A stretch of DNA of 12,063 bases from Polyangiaceae bacterium (GTDB taxonomy: Bacteria; Myxococcota; Polyangia; Polyangiales; Polyangiaceae), in the NCBI GenBank assembly GCA_025936205.1, contig JAICTU010000279.1, forward strand, positions 1 through 12,063. Reading direction: 5' to 3'. Positions 1 to 6,973 of this stretch are shown in pieces. The translations under genes were made by a program, and so were the position numbers. Position 1 is the first letter of the stretch; every line of letters begins with the position of its first letter. The notes under the pieces were generated by a model, which worked only from the letters and a program-made list of their open reading frames with translations, was not told where the DNA came from and ran no database searches.

Positions 1-174
1 CTCGGCGGCGTCGGGTTCGTCGGGGGGTATGGGGGGGGGGGGGGGGGGGGCGGGGCACCCCCCCACGGATGCCGGGGGGGGGGGGGGGGGGGTGGGGGGG
101 GTGGTGGGGGGGCGGCCCCCCCTGCTTCGCCGGGGGGGGGGGGGGGGGGGGTCTCCTCGCCCCCCCCGGGAAAA
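1..174. other. Poly-G/poly-C low-complexity contig end, probable sequence artefact
   Basis: This stretch is almost only G and C homopolymers: 20 G at 31-50, 19 G at 74-92 and 20 G at 132-151, with C runs between. Normal high-GC coding sequence resumes abruptly at about 175. The frame of the downstream regulator stays open through the stretch, but it would encode meaningless polyglycine there. The pattern fits a degraded read end or bad consensus at a contig edge better than biology. A real glycine-rich linker would show mixed Gly codons (GGC, GGT, GGA), not pure G runs. The true upstream part of the regulator gene is probably lost here. Confidence 0.8.
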
Positions 175-189
175 ACAGTACATTTCGAG

Positions 190-3100
190 GTGCCGCAGCT
201 GAACGACAACGTGGCTTCGGAGCTGGTGACGCGCGCCGTGCCCTCGCTCACGCCGAACGTCGTGGCACGGCTGCTGGAGGCCTCCGGGCGGCGCCCGGGC
301 GAGCTGCGCCGGCTGATCCAGCGCATCGCGGCCGCGTCGATCGTCTCCGAGCGAGACATCGAGCAGCTGCTCGGCTCGACCGGCAGCCCCTCGGTCAGCC
401 CCGAGAGCCCGCTCGGTCGCGTGCAAGATCTGCTCGATCGCGGGCGCTTCAGCGACGCCAAGATCGTGCTCGATGCGGGCGTCGAGGGCGATCCGGTGGG
501 CGTGGCGACGGCGCGCGCGCGGCTGTGCATCGGCCTGGGCGAAGCGGACAAGGCGATCGAGCTCCTGAACGAGGTGCGCGCGCAGGCCGAAGCACGGCCG
601 GACAGCGAGCGGGGGCGCGCGTTCCGATCCTGGTTGGCGCGCGCTTACATCAGCGTGCTCGAGCCGCAAGTGGCGCTGGAGCTGCTGGAGACCTTGCGCG
701 GCGCGCCGGGGCAGCTCGGGGCCGAGGCGCAAGTCTGGCGCGGGCTCGCGCTGTTCCACCCCAAACGCTCGCCCGAAGCGCAGGTGTGGCTGGAGGACGT
801 GCTCGAGCGCGCCCGGGCGGAGGGCTACGTGCGCGTGGAAGGCCTGGCGCTGGTGTGCATCGGCACGACGCACATGCACGCCGAGCGCAACGACGCGGCA
901 CGCTTGGCATTCGAGCAGGCGCTGAGCGCGGCGGAGCGCGCCAGCGACGCCAGCACGCTCGCCACGGCGCAGCTGAACGTAGGCGTGCTGCTGCGCACTC
1001 GGGGCGACTGGGCGGGCTCGCTCAAGCACTTCGAGGCGGGCATCGATGCCGGGCGGCGCTCGGGGCGGCTCAGCATCGTGCGGCTGTGCCTGGCCAACCT
1101 GGCCAACACTGATCTGTATCTCGGGCGCCTGGAGCGCGCGCAGACCAGCATCGACGAGCTGGATCGGCAGCAGGCGCAGCTGGGAGCTTTCGGCCGCGCC
1201 CAGCTCCTGGGCTTGAAGGCGGATCTGCTGGCGTTCTCCGGCGATACGCTGAGCGCGATGGCGCAGTACCGCGAGTGCGCCCGGGCCTTCGATCAGATCG
1301 CCGGCAGGAGCGCGGAGGCCGGTGAGGCGCGCCTGTACGCGATCGTGCACACTCCACTCGACGAGCCCGCCGATGTCGACAGCTTGACTCGTGAGCTGGA
1401 GCTGTGCCGCACGCAGCTCGGCGAGTCGCCCACGCATCGGCCGCTGTTCTTTCTGGCGCAGGCGCGCGTGGCACGTCTGGCCAAGAACGATCTGGAGGCG
1501 CGCGCGCACCTGGAGAGCGCGCTCGGCGAGGCCAAGGCCACGCAGCAGCCGGAGTGGGTCTGGCGCACGCTGGAGGCACGCGCCGAGCTGCAAGCAGCCG
1601 ACGGCCAGTTCCTGACGGCGCAACGCGATCGCGAAGCGGCGCTGTTGGTCCTGGAGGAGATCGCGGCGCGGCTGCCGCAGGATCTGCGCGAGGTGTTCTG
1701 GAACGACGAGCGGCGCAAGGGTCTGCGCGCGGAGCTGCAGTATGTGCGGCCGCCGCCGGAGCGCGAGCTAGCCATGGCGCGGACCGTGCGTTCGCGCAGC
1801 TACGCCATGAAGCCGCTCTCGGAGACGACCCGGACCCCGCTGGAGCGCCGGCTCTCGCGCATTCTGGAGATCAACAGCGAGCTACTCGCGGAGTTCGATC
1901 TGGAGCGGCTGACGGTGCGCGTCATCGAGTGCGCGCTGGAGCTGTTGCACGCCGAGCGCGGCTTCGTGCTGTTGCGCCAGGAGGACGGCAGCCTCAGCGT
2001 GCACACCTCGCGCGATCTGCGCGGAGACGAGGTGCGTGCGGAGTTTTCGCGATCGATCGCGCAGAAGGTGCTGGCGAGCAAGAAGCCGGTGGTGAGTCTC
2101 GACGCGCGCCGCGACGCCAGCATGCAAGGCTATGCCTCGGTGCACCAGCTGGCGCTGCAGGCCGTGGCCTGCGTGCCGATCGCCGGCCGCGGGCGCGAGC
2201 CGATCGGCGCCCTGTACCTGGAGACGCGGCTGGCGCCGGGCAATGAGTTCGAACGCGAGCTGCCCACGCTGGGCGCGTTTGCCGACCAGGTCGGGCTGGC
2301 GATCGAGACCGCACGACTGGTCACGGAGAACATGCGGCGCGCGGCCGAGCTGGCCGAGAGCAACGCGCAGCTGGAGGCCGCTCAGGAGCGGCTACAGGAG
2401 CTGCTCGGCGAGCGCACCCAGAAGCTGAAGCTGGCCCGGCGCCGGCTGCGCGACGCGCACGACACGCTGTACGGGCACTTCGGCTACCAGGGCATGGTCG
2501 GTACCAGCACGGCGATGCGGCGCGTGTACTCCTTGATCGATCGGGTCAAGGACACGGACGTGCCGGTGCTGATCTCGGGCGAGAGCGGGACCGGCAAGGA
2601 GGTGGCGGCGCGCGCCGTGCACCGCGCCTCGCAGCGCGCCCACGAGCCCTTCCTGGGCATCAACTGCGGCGCGATCCCCGAGCACCTGCTGGAGAGCGAG
2701 CTGTTCGGACACGTGCGGGGTGCCTTCACCGGCGCGGATCGCGAGCGCAAGGGGCTGATCCGCGAAGCGGGCCGCGGCACGGTGCTGCTCGACGAGATCG
2801 GCGAGATGCCGCACAAGATGCAAGCCGGCCTGCTGCGCGTGTTGCAGGAACGCAAGGTGCGGCCGGTGGGTGCCACCGTCGAGCAGGACATCGAGTGTCG
2901 CTTCATCTTCGCGACGCACCGCAACCTGAAGCAGATGGTGGAAGAGGGGAAATTTCGCGAGGACCTCTACTACCGGATCGTGGTGGTGGAGATTCTGCTG
3001 CCATCCCTGCGCGATCACGTGGAGGACATCGCGCCCCTGGTCGACTATTTCCTGGGGCTGTTTGCCGCGCGCTACAAGCGCGACAAGAAGACGCTGACGC

Positions 3101-3489
3101 GCGCGGCGCTGCGGCGCCTGGCGAGCTACGACTGGCCCGGCAACGTCCGGCAGCTGGAGCATGTGCTGCTCAACGCCTGGGTGCTCAGCGACGAGCCGGA
3201 GATCGACCTCGAAGATCTGGATCTGCCCTCGACGCCGGGCGGCGAGCGGCTGCGTTCGGCGGCGCCTGCCCGAGAGTTGCTGGAAGACGAGGAGGAGGCC
3301 GAAGAGGCGGCTGCGCCGCCTTCCCCGCCGCCCAAGCGCCAGACGTTGTCGTCGCACCTCAAGGATGAGAAGTCGCGCATCACCGAGGCCCTGGCCGCCT
3401 GCAACTGGAACCGCGTGCGGGCCGCCGAGATGCTGGGCATGCCGCGGCGCACCTTCTACCGGCGGCTCAAGCAGTACCATCTCCAGTGA
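190..3489 (+). CDS. Sigma-54-dependent transcriptional activator with TPR array, GAF sensor and Fis HTH (5'-truncated)
   Basis: This is a bacterial enhancer-binding protein that would use ATP hydrolysis to open sigma-54 RNA polymerase complexes. Residues are numbered from the GTG at 190. Residues 1-65 resemble the tail of a STAND/AAA ATPase lid; about 70-510 are TPR-like helical pairs; about 551-720 are a GAF domain; about 720-765 are a coiled coil. The sigma-54 AAA+ domain spans about 775-1010, with Walker A GESGTGKE (797-804), the sigma-54 contact loop GAFTGAD (844-850), Walker B LLDEIGE (866-872), and the arginine-finger stretch FREDLYYR (922-929). The sensor-I stretch reads ATHRNL, with His where Asn is usual. 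An acidic/proline linker (about 1030-1050) leads to a Fis-type HTH ending GMPRRTFYRRLKQY. GTG 190 is probably an internal Val: it has no Shine-Dalgarno, the frame is open to base 1, and the preceding residues (HFE) continue the ATPase-like fold. Myxobacterial relatives often carry an N-terminal Ser/Thr kinase plus ATPase (PknK-like), so much of the N-terminus may be missing. The target promoters are unknown. Confidence 0.9.
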   Translation: MPQLNDNVASELVTRAVPSLTPNVVARLLEASGRRPGELRRLIQRIAAASIVSERDIEQLLGSTGSPSVSPESPLGRVQDLLDRGRFSDAKIVLDAGVEGDPVGVATARARLCIGLGEADKAIELLNEVRAQAEARPDSERGRAFRSWLARAYISVLEPQVALELLETLRGAPGQLGAEAQVWRGLALFHPKRSPEAQVWLEDVLERARAEGYVRVEGLALVCIGTTHMHAERNDAARLAFEQALSAAERASDASTLATAQLNVGVLLRTRGDWAGSLKHFEAGIDAGRRSGRLSIVRLCLANLANTDLYLGRLERAQTSIDELDRQQAQLGAFGRAQLLGLKADLLAFSGDTLSAMAQYRECARAFDQIAGRSAEAGEARLYAIVHTPLDEPADVDSLTRELELCRTQLGESPTHRPLFFLAQARVARLAKNDLEARAHLESALGEAKATQQPEWVWRTLEARAELQAADGQFLTAQRDREAALLVLEEIAARLPQDLREVFWNDERRKGLRAELQYVRPPPERELAMARTVRSRSYAMKPLSETTRTPLERRLSRILEINSELLAEFDLERLTVRVIECALELLHAERGFVLLRQEDGSLSVHTSRDLRGDEVRAEFSRSIAQKVLASKKPVVSLDARRDASMQGYASVHQLALQAVACVPIAGRGREPIGALYLETRLAPGNEFERELPTLGAFADQVGLAIETARLVTENMRRAAELAESNAQLEAAQERLQELLGERTQKLKLARRRLRDAHDTLYGHFGYQGMVGTSTAMRRVYSLIDRVKDTDVPVLISGESGTGKEVAARAVHRASQRAHEPFLGINCGAIPEHLLESELFGHVRGAFTGADRERKGLIREAGRGTVLLDEIGEMPHKMQAGLLRVLQERKVRPVGATVEQDIECRFIFATHRNLKQMVEEGKFREDLYYRIVVVEILLPSLRDHVEDIAPLVDYFLGLFAARYKRDKKTLTRAALRRLASYDWPGNVRQLEHVLLNAWVLSDEPEIDLEDLDLPSTPGGERLRSAAPARELLEDEEEAEEAAAPPSPPPKRQTLSSHLKDEKSRITEALAACNWNRVRAAEMLGMPRRTFYRRLKQYHLQ

Positions 3490-3527
3490 GCTGCCCCGCT
3501 CCGGGTCGATCTGACGCCCGGGGCGCG

Positions 3528-3560
3528 AAAAAATTCTCGCGATCGCCGGCGGATCGCGAG
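3528..3560 (-). terminator. Perfect 9-bp hairpin with T-tract on the minus strand
   Basis: Arms CTCGCGATC (3536-3544) and GATCGCGAG (3552-3560) are perfect inverted repeats around a 7-base loop. Read leftward, the hairpin is followed by AA and six T (complement of the A-tract 3528-3533), the form of an intrinsic terminator. It could stop transcription running antisense out of the leftward lipoprotein gene at 4281-6044. On the plus strand it has no T-tract, so it would be only a weak 3' structure for the regulator gene. An operator is an alternative reading. Confidence 0.4.
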
Positions 3561-3570
3561 CCCGCCTCCG

Positions 3571-3579
3571 TGGTACACT
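3571..3579 (+). promoter_or_regulatory. Extended -10 promoter element placed for a leaderless transcript
   Basis: TGGTACACT reads as an extended -10 (TG, one base, then TACACT; 4 of 6 matches to TATAAT, including the TA and the final T). It ends 7 bases before the GTG at 3587, so transcription would begin at or next to the start codon. No Shine-Dalgarno lies between, which fits a leaderless mRNA. No good -35 was seen about 17 bases upstream (GGATCG), which an extended -10 can tolerate. Confidence 0.45.
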
Positions 3580-3586
3580 CGCGGCC

Positions 3587-4192
3587 GTGAAAGCGCCCGT
3601 GTCTCAGCGGCTCTCGGGGCTCGCAGCGCTGCTGCTCGCCGCCTGCGGCGGTGCGCGCGGTGAATTCGGGACCGGCAGCGAGCGCGACGGCGTCCAACCC
3701 GAACCCACCGCCGGGGATCAGGCCGCCGGCGCCGAGCAGCTTCCGTCACGGGGGCCTGCGCCGGTGATCGACGGGAACACCCTGATCACCCTCGAGCGCA
3801 CGCAGTGCTTCGGCGTCTGCCCCGCGTATTCGCTCAGCATCGCCGGAGACGGCTCCGTGCACTATGTCGGCGCACAGTTCGTGAAGGTGGTCGGGGAGGC
3901 GTCGAGCCAGGTTGCCGTGTCCGGCGTCCAGTCGCTCGTCGACCAGATGTGGGACGCGGGCTACCTCGACATGAATGAGCCCAGCCCTTGCGACGTGACG
4001 TGGACGGATGCTCCGTCGGTGATCACTTCCCTGTCATTGGGCGGGCACGCTCACCGCGTGTCTCACTACCACGGCAACCCGTGCGCCCCCGCGAGCCTGA
4101 CCACCATCGAGGACCGCATCGACGAGCTCGCCGGGAGCGAACGCTGGCTGCGCTGCGACACGCCGAGCGGTTACTGCTCGCCCAGCTACTGA
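3587..4192 (+). CDS. Small lipoprotein with a DUF6438-like domain
   Basis: This predicted envelope lipoprotein of 201 residues has no known function. The N-terminus has a basic start, a short hydrophobic stretch and the lipobox LAAC, with the lipidated Cys at residue 20. A low-complexity Gly/Glu/Pro spacer follows to about residue 60. The domain at about 67-165 matches my recollection of DUF6438: a strand start ITLERTQCFGVCPAYSLSI with the paired Cys 74 and 78, a DGSVHYVG hairpin, then a helix SLVDQMWDAGYLDM. Further Cys at 135, 166, 190 and 197 suggest disulfides in an exported protein. The GTG start is the one that gives an intact signal peptide and sits 7 bases after a good -10. It stands alone, divided from the regulator by 97 bases and convergent with the next gene. 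Confidence 0.82.
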   Translation: MKAPVSQRLSGLAALLLAACGGARGEFGTGSERDGVQPEPTAGDQAAGAEQLPSRGPAPVIDGNTLITLERTQCFGVCPAYSLSIAGDGSVHYVGAQFVKVVGEASSQVAVSGVQSLVDQMWDAGYLDMNEPSPCDVTWTDAPSVITSLSLGGHAHRVSHYHGNPCAPASLTTIEDRIDELAGSERWLRCDTPSGYCSPSY

Positions 4193-4233
4193 CACCGCCC
4201 GGCGGGGCCCGGCGCCGTGGGGAACTGGTGCAA

Positions 4234-4257
4234 GGGGGCTGCGGCGTGGCAGCCCCC
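4234..4257. terminator. 9-bp GC-rich hairpin between convergent genes
   Basis: GGGGGCTGC (4234-4242) and GCAGCCCCC (4249-4257) form a perfect stem with a 6-base loop. It lies 41 bases after the stop of the lipoprotein at 3587-4192 and 23 bases after the leftward stop at 4281, where one bidirectional terminator would be expected. Neither side has a clear T-tract, so it may work with Rho or simply protect the 3' ends. Confidence 0.5.
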
Positions 4258-4280
4258 AAACTACCAGATGCGTGGAGAGG

Positions 4281-6044
4281 TCACGCCTGGGCGCGGCTGC
4301 GCAGGCGGTAGACCACCTGCTTGAGCGGCGCGTCGCCGGCGATCTTGCCCTGGTCCCCGCGCTTCTGGTTGGCGTCCACAACCTTCTGCAGCTGGTCGGC
4401 GGCCGCCGTCGAGCCCTTGGGCGAGAGGAAATCGATCACCTTCGAGACGGTGAAGCGCACGGCGGCGTTGCTCACGGCGTCGATGTTGCTCACCAGCTGG
4501 TCGCGCACCTTCTCGTTGCCGTAGACGCCCAGCATGTAGGCCGCCTTGATGCCGACGAACTGCGTCTTGTCGTTCTGGTTGGCGCTCTTGGTCGTGGCGT
4601 CGAGGTAGCAGGCGGCGTCCTTGCCGCAGCTCTTGAGCACGCTCGCCGATTGCGCGAGCACCCCCTTCTCCAGCTCGGTGCCGTACTTGTCGACCGCGGC
4701 CGACACGCTCGCCAGCTGATCCGCCGTCATCAGCTTGATCGCCGCCACCAGCAGCGCCGACTGCAGCTCGTCATCCTTCTTGGCCGCGGCCGTGCGCTGC
4801 AGCAGCCAGGGCACGAGCTCCGGATCGAAGAACGAGGTCGCCGCCTCGGCGAGCTGCGGCTTGGCAGCTTGCCCCGGCGGGATCACTGCGTCCTGAGAGA
4901 GAGCGCCGAAGCCGTCCTTGAAGGCGTCCTTGATCTCGGCGCTGGGCGGCAGCTTGGTGAGCTCGCGCAAAATCACGGCCTTGTTGGTCTCGCTCTGCGA
5001 GTCCTTCAACGCCTGGATCAGCGCCGGCCCTGCGGAGGCATGCCCGATCGTGCCGAGCGCGATCGCGGCGGTGCGCACATGGGGCGCATCACCGGCGGGC
5101 AAGGCGTTGCCGGACGCCTTGCGCGCCTTGTTGGCGGCCAGTTCCACGATCTCTTTGTCCTGGCCCTGCAGGATCTGGATGCTGCGCGCCACCGCCGGCT
5201 TGCCGATCTTCACCAGCGCGACATAGGCGTCGGGCTGCACGTTGGCCTTACCCGGATCGACCAGCACGCGGAACAGGGCGTCCACCCCTTTGGGGTCACC
5301 GATCACGCCGAGCAGCTGCGCCGACGTGGTCTGCCAGAACTGCTGGTTGCGGAAGTCGCTGACCTTGGCCTTGTCTTGCTCGCCGGCCGCCGGCAGCTCC
5401 ATCGGGGGCTCGAGCTTGTCGATCAAGGCGGGCGTCCAGCTGGCGACGGCCGATTTGTCCGCGGCCGCCAGGGCCAGCATGGAGGTGTTGAGGTCGCGAT
5501 AGACCGCCCCGCCCTCTTCGGAATCGGCGCGCAGCTTGACGACCGCCCCCAGCATCTTGTCGGCGCCGGCGCTGAGCTTGTGGGCGCCGGCCGCGCGCGC
5601 GGCCCACTTCAGGTCCTCGCCGCCGCGTCCCTTCTCGGCGAACTCGCTCATGGCCTTGGCCAGCGCCGGCTCGGTGCGCGGGTCGCGCAGGGTCGCGAGC
5701 AGCTTGATCAGTCGCACGCGCGTCTTCTCGTCGATGTTGTCGTACTGCTCGACGTAGGTCTTGGTGAGCGGCACCGCGATCTTCTCGCCCAGCGCCTTCA
5801 GCTCCGGCGAGTCGCCCTGCTGGTTGGCGCGCGTGGCGGCGTCTTCATAGAACTGATCGAGCTGCTTGATGGCGCGCGGCCGCAGCGCGTTGTCGTCCAG
5901 CTTGCCCACCCAGTACTCAGGCTGGCTCTCATCCTGGCAACCTGCCACCAGGACTCCGAGCGCGGCGGCGCTCAGCACCGGCGTCGCCGTGCCGAGTGCA
6001 AATGCGCTGATCAGGGAGAACGCGGCGCGGCGAGTTCGAAGCAT
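4281..6044 (-). CDS. HEAT-repeat-like lipoprotein
   Basis: This is a predicted lipidated envelope protein of 587 residues, probably a helical scaffold for protein contacts; its partner is unknown. The signal peptide MLRTRRAAF... runs to the lipobox VAGC, with the lipidated Cys at residue 36. The mature part holds repeated helix pairs of HEAT type, for example RLIKLLATLRDPRTEPALAK, SAQLLGVIGDPKGVDALFRV and AIALGTIGHASAGPALIQAL. Cys 473 and 479 (SCGKDAACYL) could form a disulfide. I chose the ATG at 6044 over an in-frame GTG 21 bases upstream because AGGAGG sits 6 bases before the ATG, and that longer N-terminus would be encoded by the ribosome-binding site itself. It has its own promoter and is convergent with the DUF6438 gene. 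There is no evidence for an enzyme function. Confidence 0.85.
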   Translation of the reverse strand: MLRTRRAAFSLISAFALGTATPVLSAAALGVLVAGCQDESQPEYWVGKLDDNALRPRAIKQLDQFYEDAATRANQQGDSPELKALGEKIAVPLTKTYVEQYDNIDEKTRVRLIKLLATLRDPRTEPALAKAMSEFAEKGRGGEDLKWAARAAGAHKLSAGADKMLGAVVKLRADSEEGGAVYRDLNTSMLALAAADKSAVASWTPALIDKLEPPMELPAAGEQDKAKVSDFRNQQFWQTTSAQLLGVIGDPKGVDALFRVLVDPGKANVQPDAYVALVKIGKPAVARSIQILQGQDKEIVELAANKARKASGNALPAGDAPHVRTAAIALGTIGHASAGPALIQALKDSQSETNKAVILRELTKLPPSAEIKDAFKDGFGALSQDAVIPPGQAAKPQLAEAATSFFDPELVPWLLQRTAAAKKDDELQSALLVAAIKLMTADQLASVSAAVDKYGTELEKGVLAQSASVLKSCGKDAACYLDATTKSANQNDKTQFVGIKAAYMLGVYGNEKVRDQLVSNIDAVSNAAVRFTVSKVIDFLSPKGSTAAADQLQKVVDANQKRGDQGKIAGDAPLKQVVYRLRSRAQA

Positions 6045-6050
6045 GAATTT

Positions 6051-6056
6051 CCTCCT
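6051..6056 (-). promoter_or_regulatory. Consensus Shine-Dalgarno AGGAGG
   Basis: On the minus strand AGGAGG is followed by AAATTC and then ATG (6044-6042), an ideal 6-base spacing. It fixes the start of the HEAT-repeat lipoprotein. It is the strongest ribosome-binding site in the window. Confidence 0.85.
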
Positions 6057-6079
6057 GGGTGGCACGAGCCTGGAAAAAA

Positions 6080-6109
6080 ACGGTAGGCCGCCTTGCGCTC
6101 GGGTGTCAA
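6080..6109 (-). promoter_or_regulatory. Sigma-70-type promoter for the HEAT-repeat lipoprotein
   Basis: On the minus strand a perfect -35 TTGACA (6109-6104) is followed, after an 18-base spacer, by TACCGT (6085-6080), which keeps the T, A and final T of TATAAT. Transcription would start near 6073, giving a leader of about 30 bases with AGGAGG before the ATG at 6044. A run of seven T follows the -10 in the initial transcribed region. The whole lies in the 116-base gap after cysQ, so the lipoprotein need not depend on read-through. Confidence 0.55.
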
Positions 6110-6143
6110 CGAAGCCACGGCTCGACGCGACGCATCAGATGTG

Positions 6144-6160
6144 GCCGCTTCCGGAGCGGC
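6144..6160 (-). terminator. Short hairpin directly after the cysQ stop
   Basis: GCCGCT (6144-6149) and AGCGGC (6155-6160) pair around a 5-base loop, touching the stop codon of cysQ. The stem is 6 bp and no T-tract follows in the leftward direction. It may end or stabilise the cysQ transcript, but it is too short to call an intrinsic terminator firmly. Confidence 0.3.
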
Positions 6161-6973
6161 TCAGACAGCGGACGCGAGCCGTTCGAGCAGCGCGCGATGC
6201 AGGCCCGGATTCGCCGCCAGGATCCCGTGCTCGATCTCCATGCTCTCGGCACGGTAATCCAGCGCCTGCCCCCGCGCGTCGCTGACGCAGCCACCGGCGG
6301 CGCTCACCAGCGCCTCCATGGCACAGGCGTCCCAGTGCTTGCCGGCGGCACCGATGGCCAGATAGGCGTCGGCAGCGGCCTCTGCCACCTGCGAGCCCTT
6401 GAGCCCGGCGCTGCCCATCGGCGTCACCTGGCGGGGCGCAATGCGACGCAGGGCCTCATTCAGGGGCTCGGAGCGGCGCGAGCGCGAGACGGTGATGCGC
6501 GCGGCGGAGGGCTCCATGACGCCTCCCACCTGGATCGCTCGCTCGCTGCCGTCACTGTCGCGTCGGTAAGCGCCGAGGCCGCGCCCCCCGTACCAGAGGG
6601 TGCCCGTGGCAGGGGCGTACACGGCGCCGAGCGTGACCGTGTGCTCCACGAGCAGCCCGATCATCACCACGAACTGCCCGTTGCGGGCGACAAACTCGCG
6701 GGTGCCATCGAGCGGATCCACGAAGAACACGCGCTCGGCGCTGCGGTAGCCGAGATAGGCGTCTTCCGGGCTCTCCTCGGCCACGATCGCCGCGTCCGGA
6801 AAGCGAGCGAGCAGGCGCTCGCAGATCAGTTGGTTGGCGTTGCGGTCGGCTTCGGTGACGGGGTCACCGGGGCTCTTGTAGTCGACCTGGAACTCGTTCG
6901 CGTAGATCTGCCGGATGACTTGGCCGGCGTCTCGTGCGATGGCGCAGAGCGCGTCGAGGTCACCCCGACTCAC
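6161..6973 (-). CDS. cysQ: 3'(2'),5'-bisphosphate nucleotidase CysQ
   Basis: This Mg-dependent phosphatase of the inositol-monophosphatase superfamily removes the 3'-phosphate from PAP (and PAPS) to give AMP (and APS), recycling a toxic by-product of sulfate assimilation and sulfonation. The 270-residue length suits the family. Visible motifs are SPGDPVTEAD (34-43), EES (66-68), the metal site DPLDGTREF (86-94), and WDACAMEALVSAAGG (214-228) with Asp 215. The GTG start overlaps the stop of the upstream aldo/keto reductase (GTGA), and GGGAGGGG lies about 5 bases before it, so translational coupling is likely. It is the last gene of the leftward run. No sulfate-assimilation genes lie beside it here. 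A related inositol-phosphatase substrate is possible, but the motif set favours CysQ. Confidence 0.88.
   Translation of the reverse strand: MSRGDLDALCAIARDAGQVIRQIYANEFQVDYKSPGDPVTEADRNANQLICERLLARFPDAAIVAEESPEDAYLGYRSAERVFFVDPLDGTREFVARNGQFVVMIGLLVEHTVTLGAVYAPATGTLWYGGRGLGAYRRDSDGSERAIQVGGVMEPSAARITVSRSRRSEPLNEALRRIAPRQVTPMGSAGLKGSQVAEAAADAYLAIGAAGKHWDACAMEALVSAAGGCVSDARGQALDYRAESMEIEHGILAANPGLHRALLERLASAV

Noticed and set aside
69..1112. An open frame that starts inside the poly-G block and overlaps the regulator in another frame
   Set aside because: Its N-terminus is polyglycine from homopolymers and the rest is Ala/Arg-rich shadow of the TPR region.
2048..2061. A 14-bp perfect palindrome CGCGATCGATCGCG
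   Set aside because: It lies within the GAF-domain coding region and arises from overlapping GATCG words that are frequent in this GC-rich sequence; no second site or context suggests an operator.
4272..6086. A 604-codon open frame on the plus strand, opposite the HEAT-repeat lipoprotein
   Set aside because: It is a mirror frame of a GC-rich gene. Its translation is rich in Arg, Gly, Leu and His with no domain, while the minus strand has a signal peptide, lipobox, repeats, promoter and Shine-Dalgarno.
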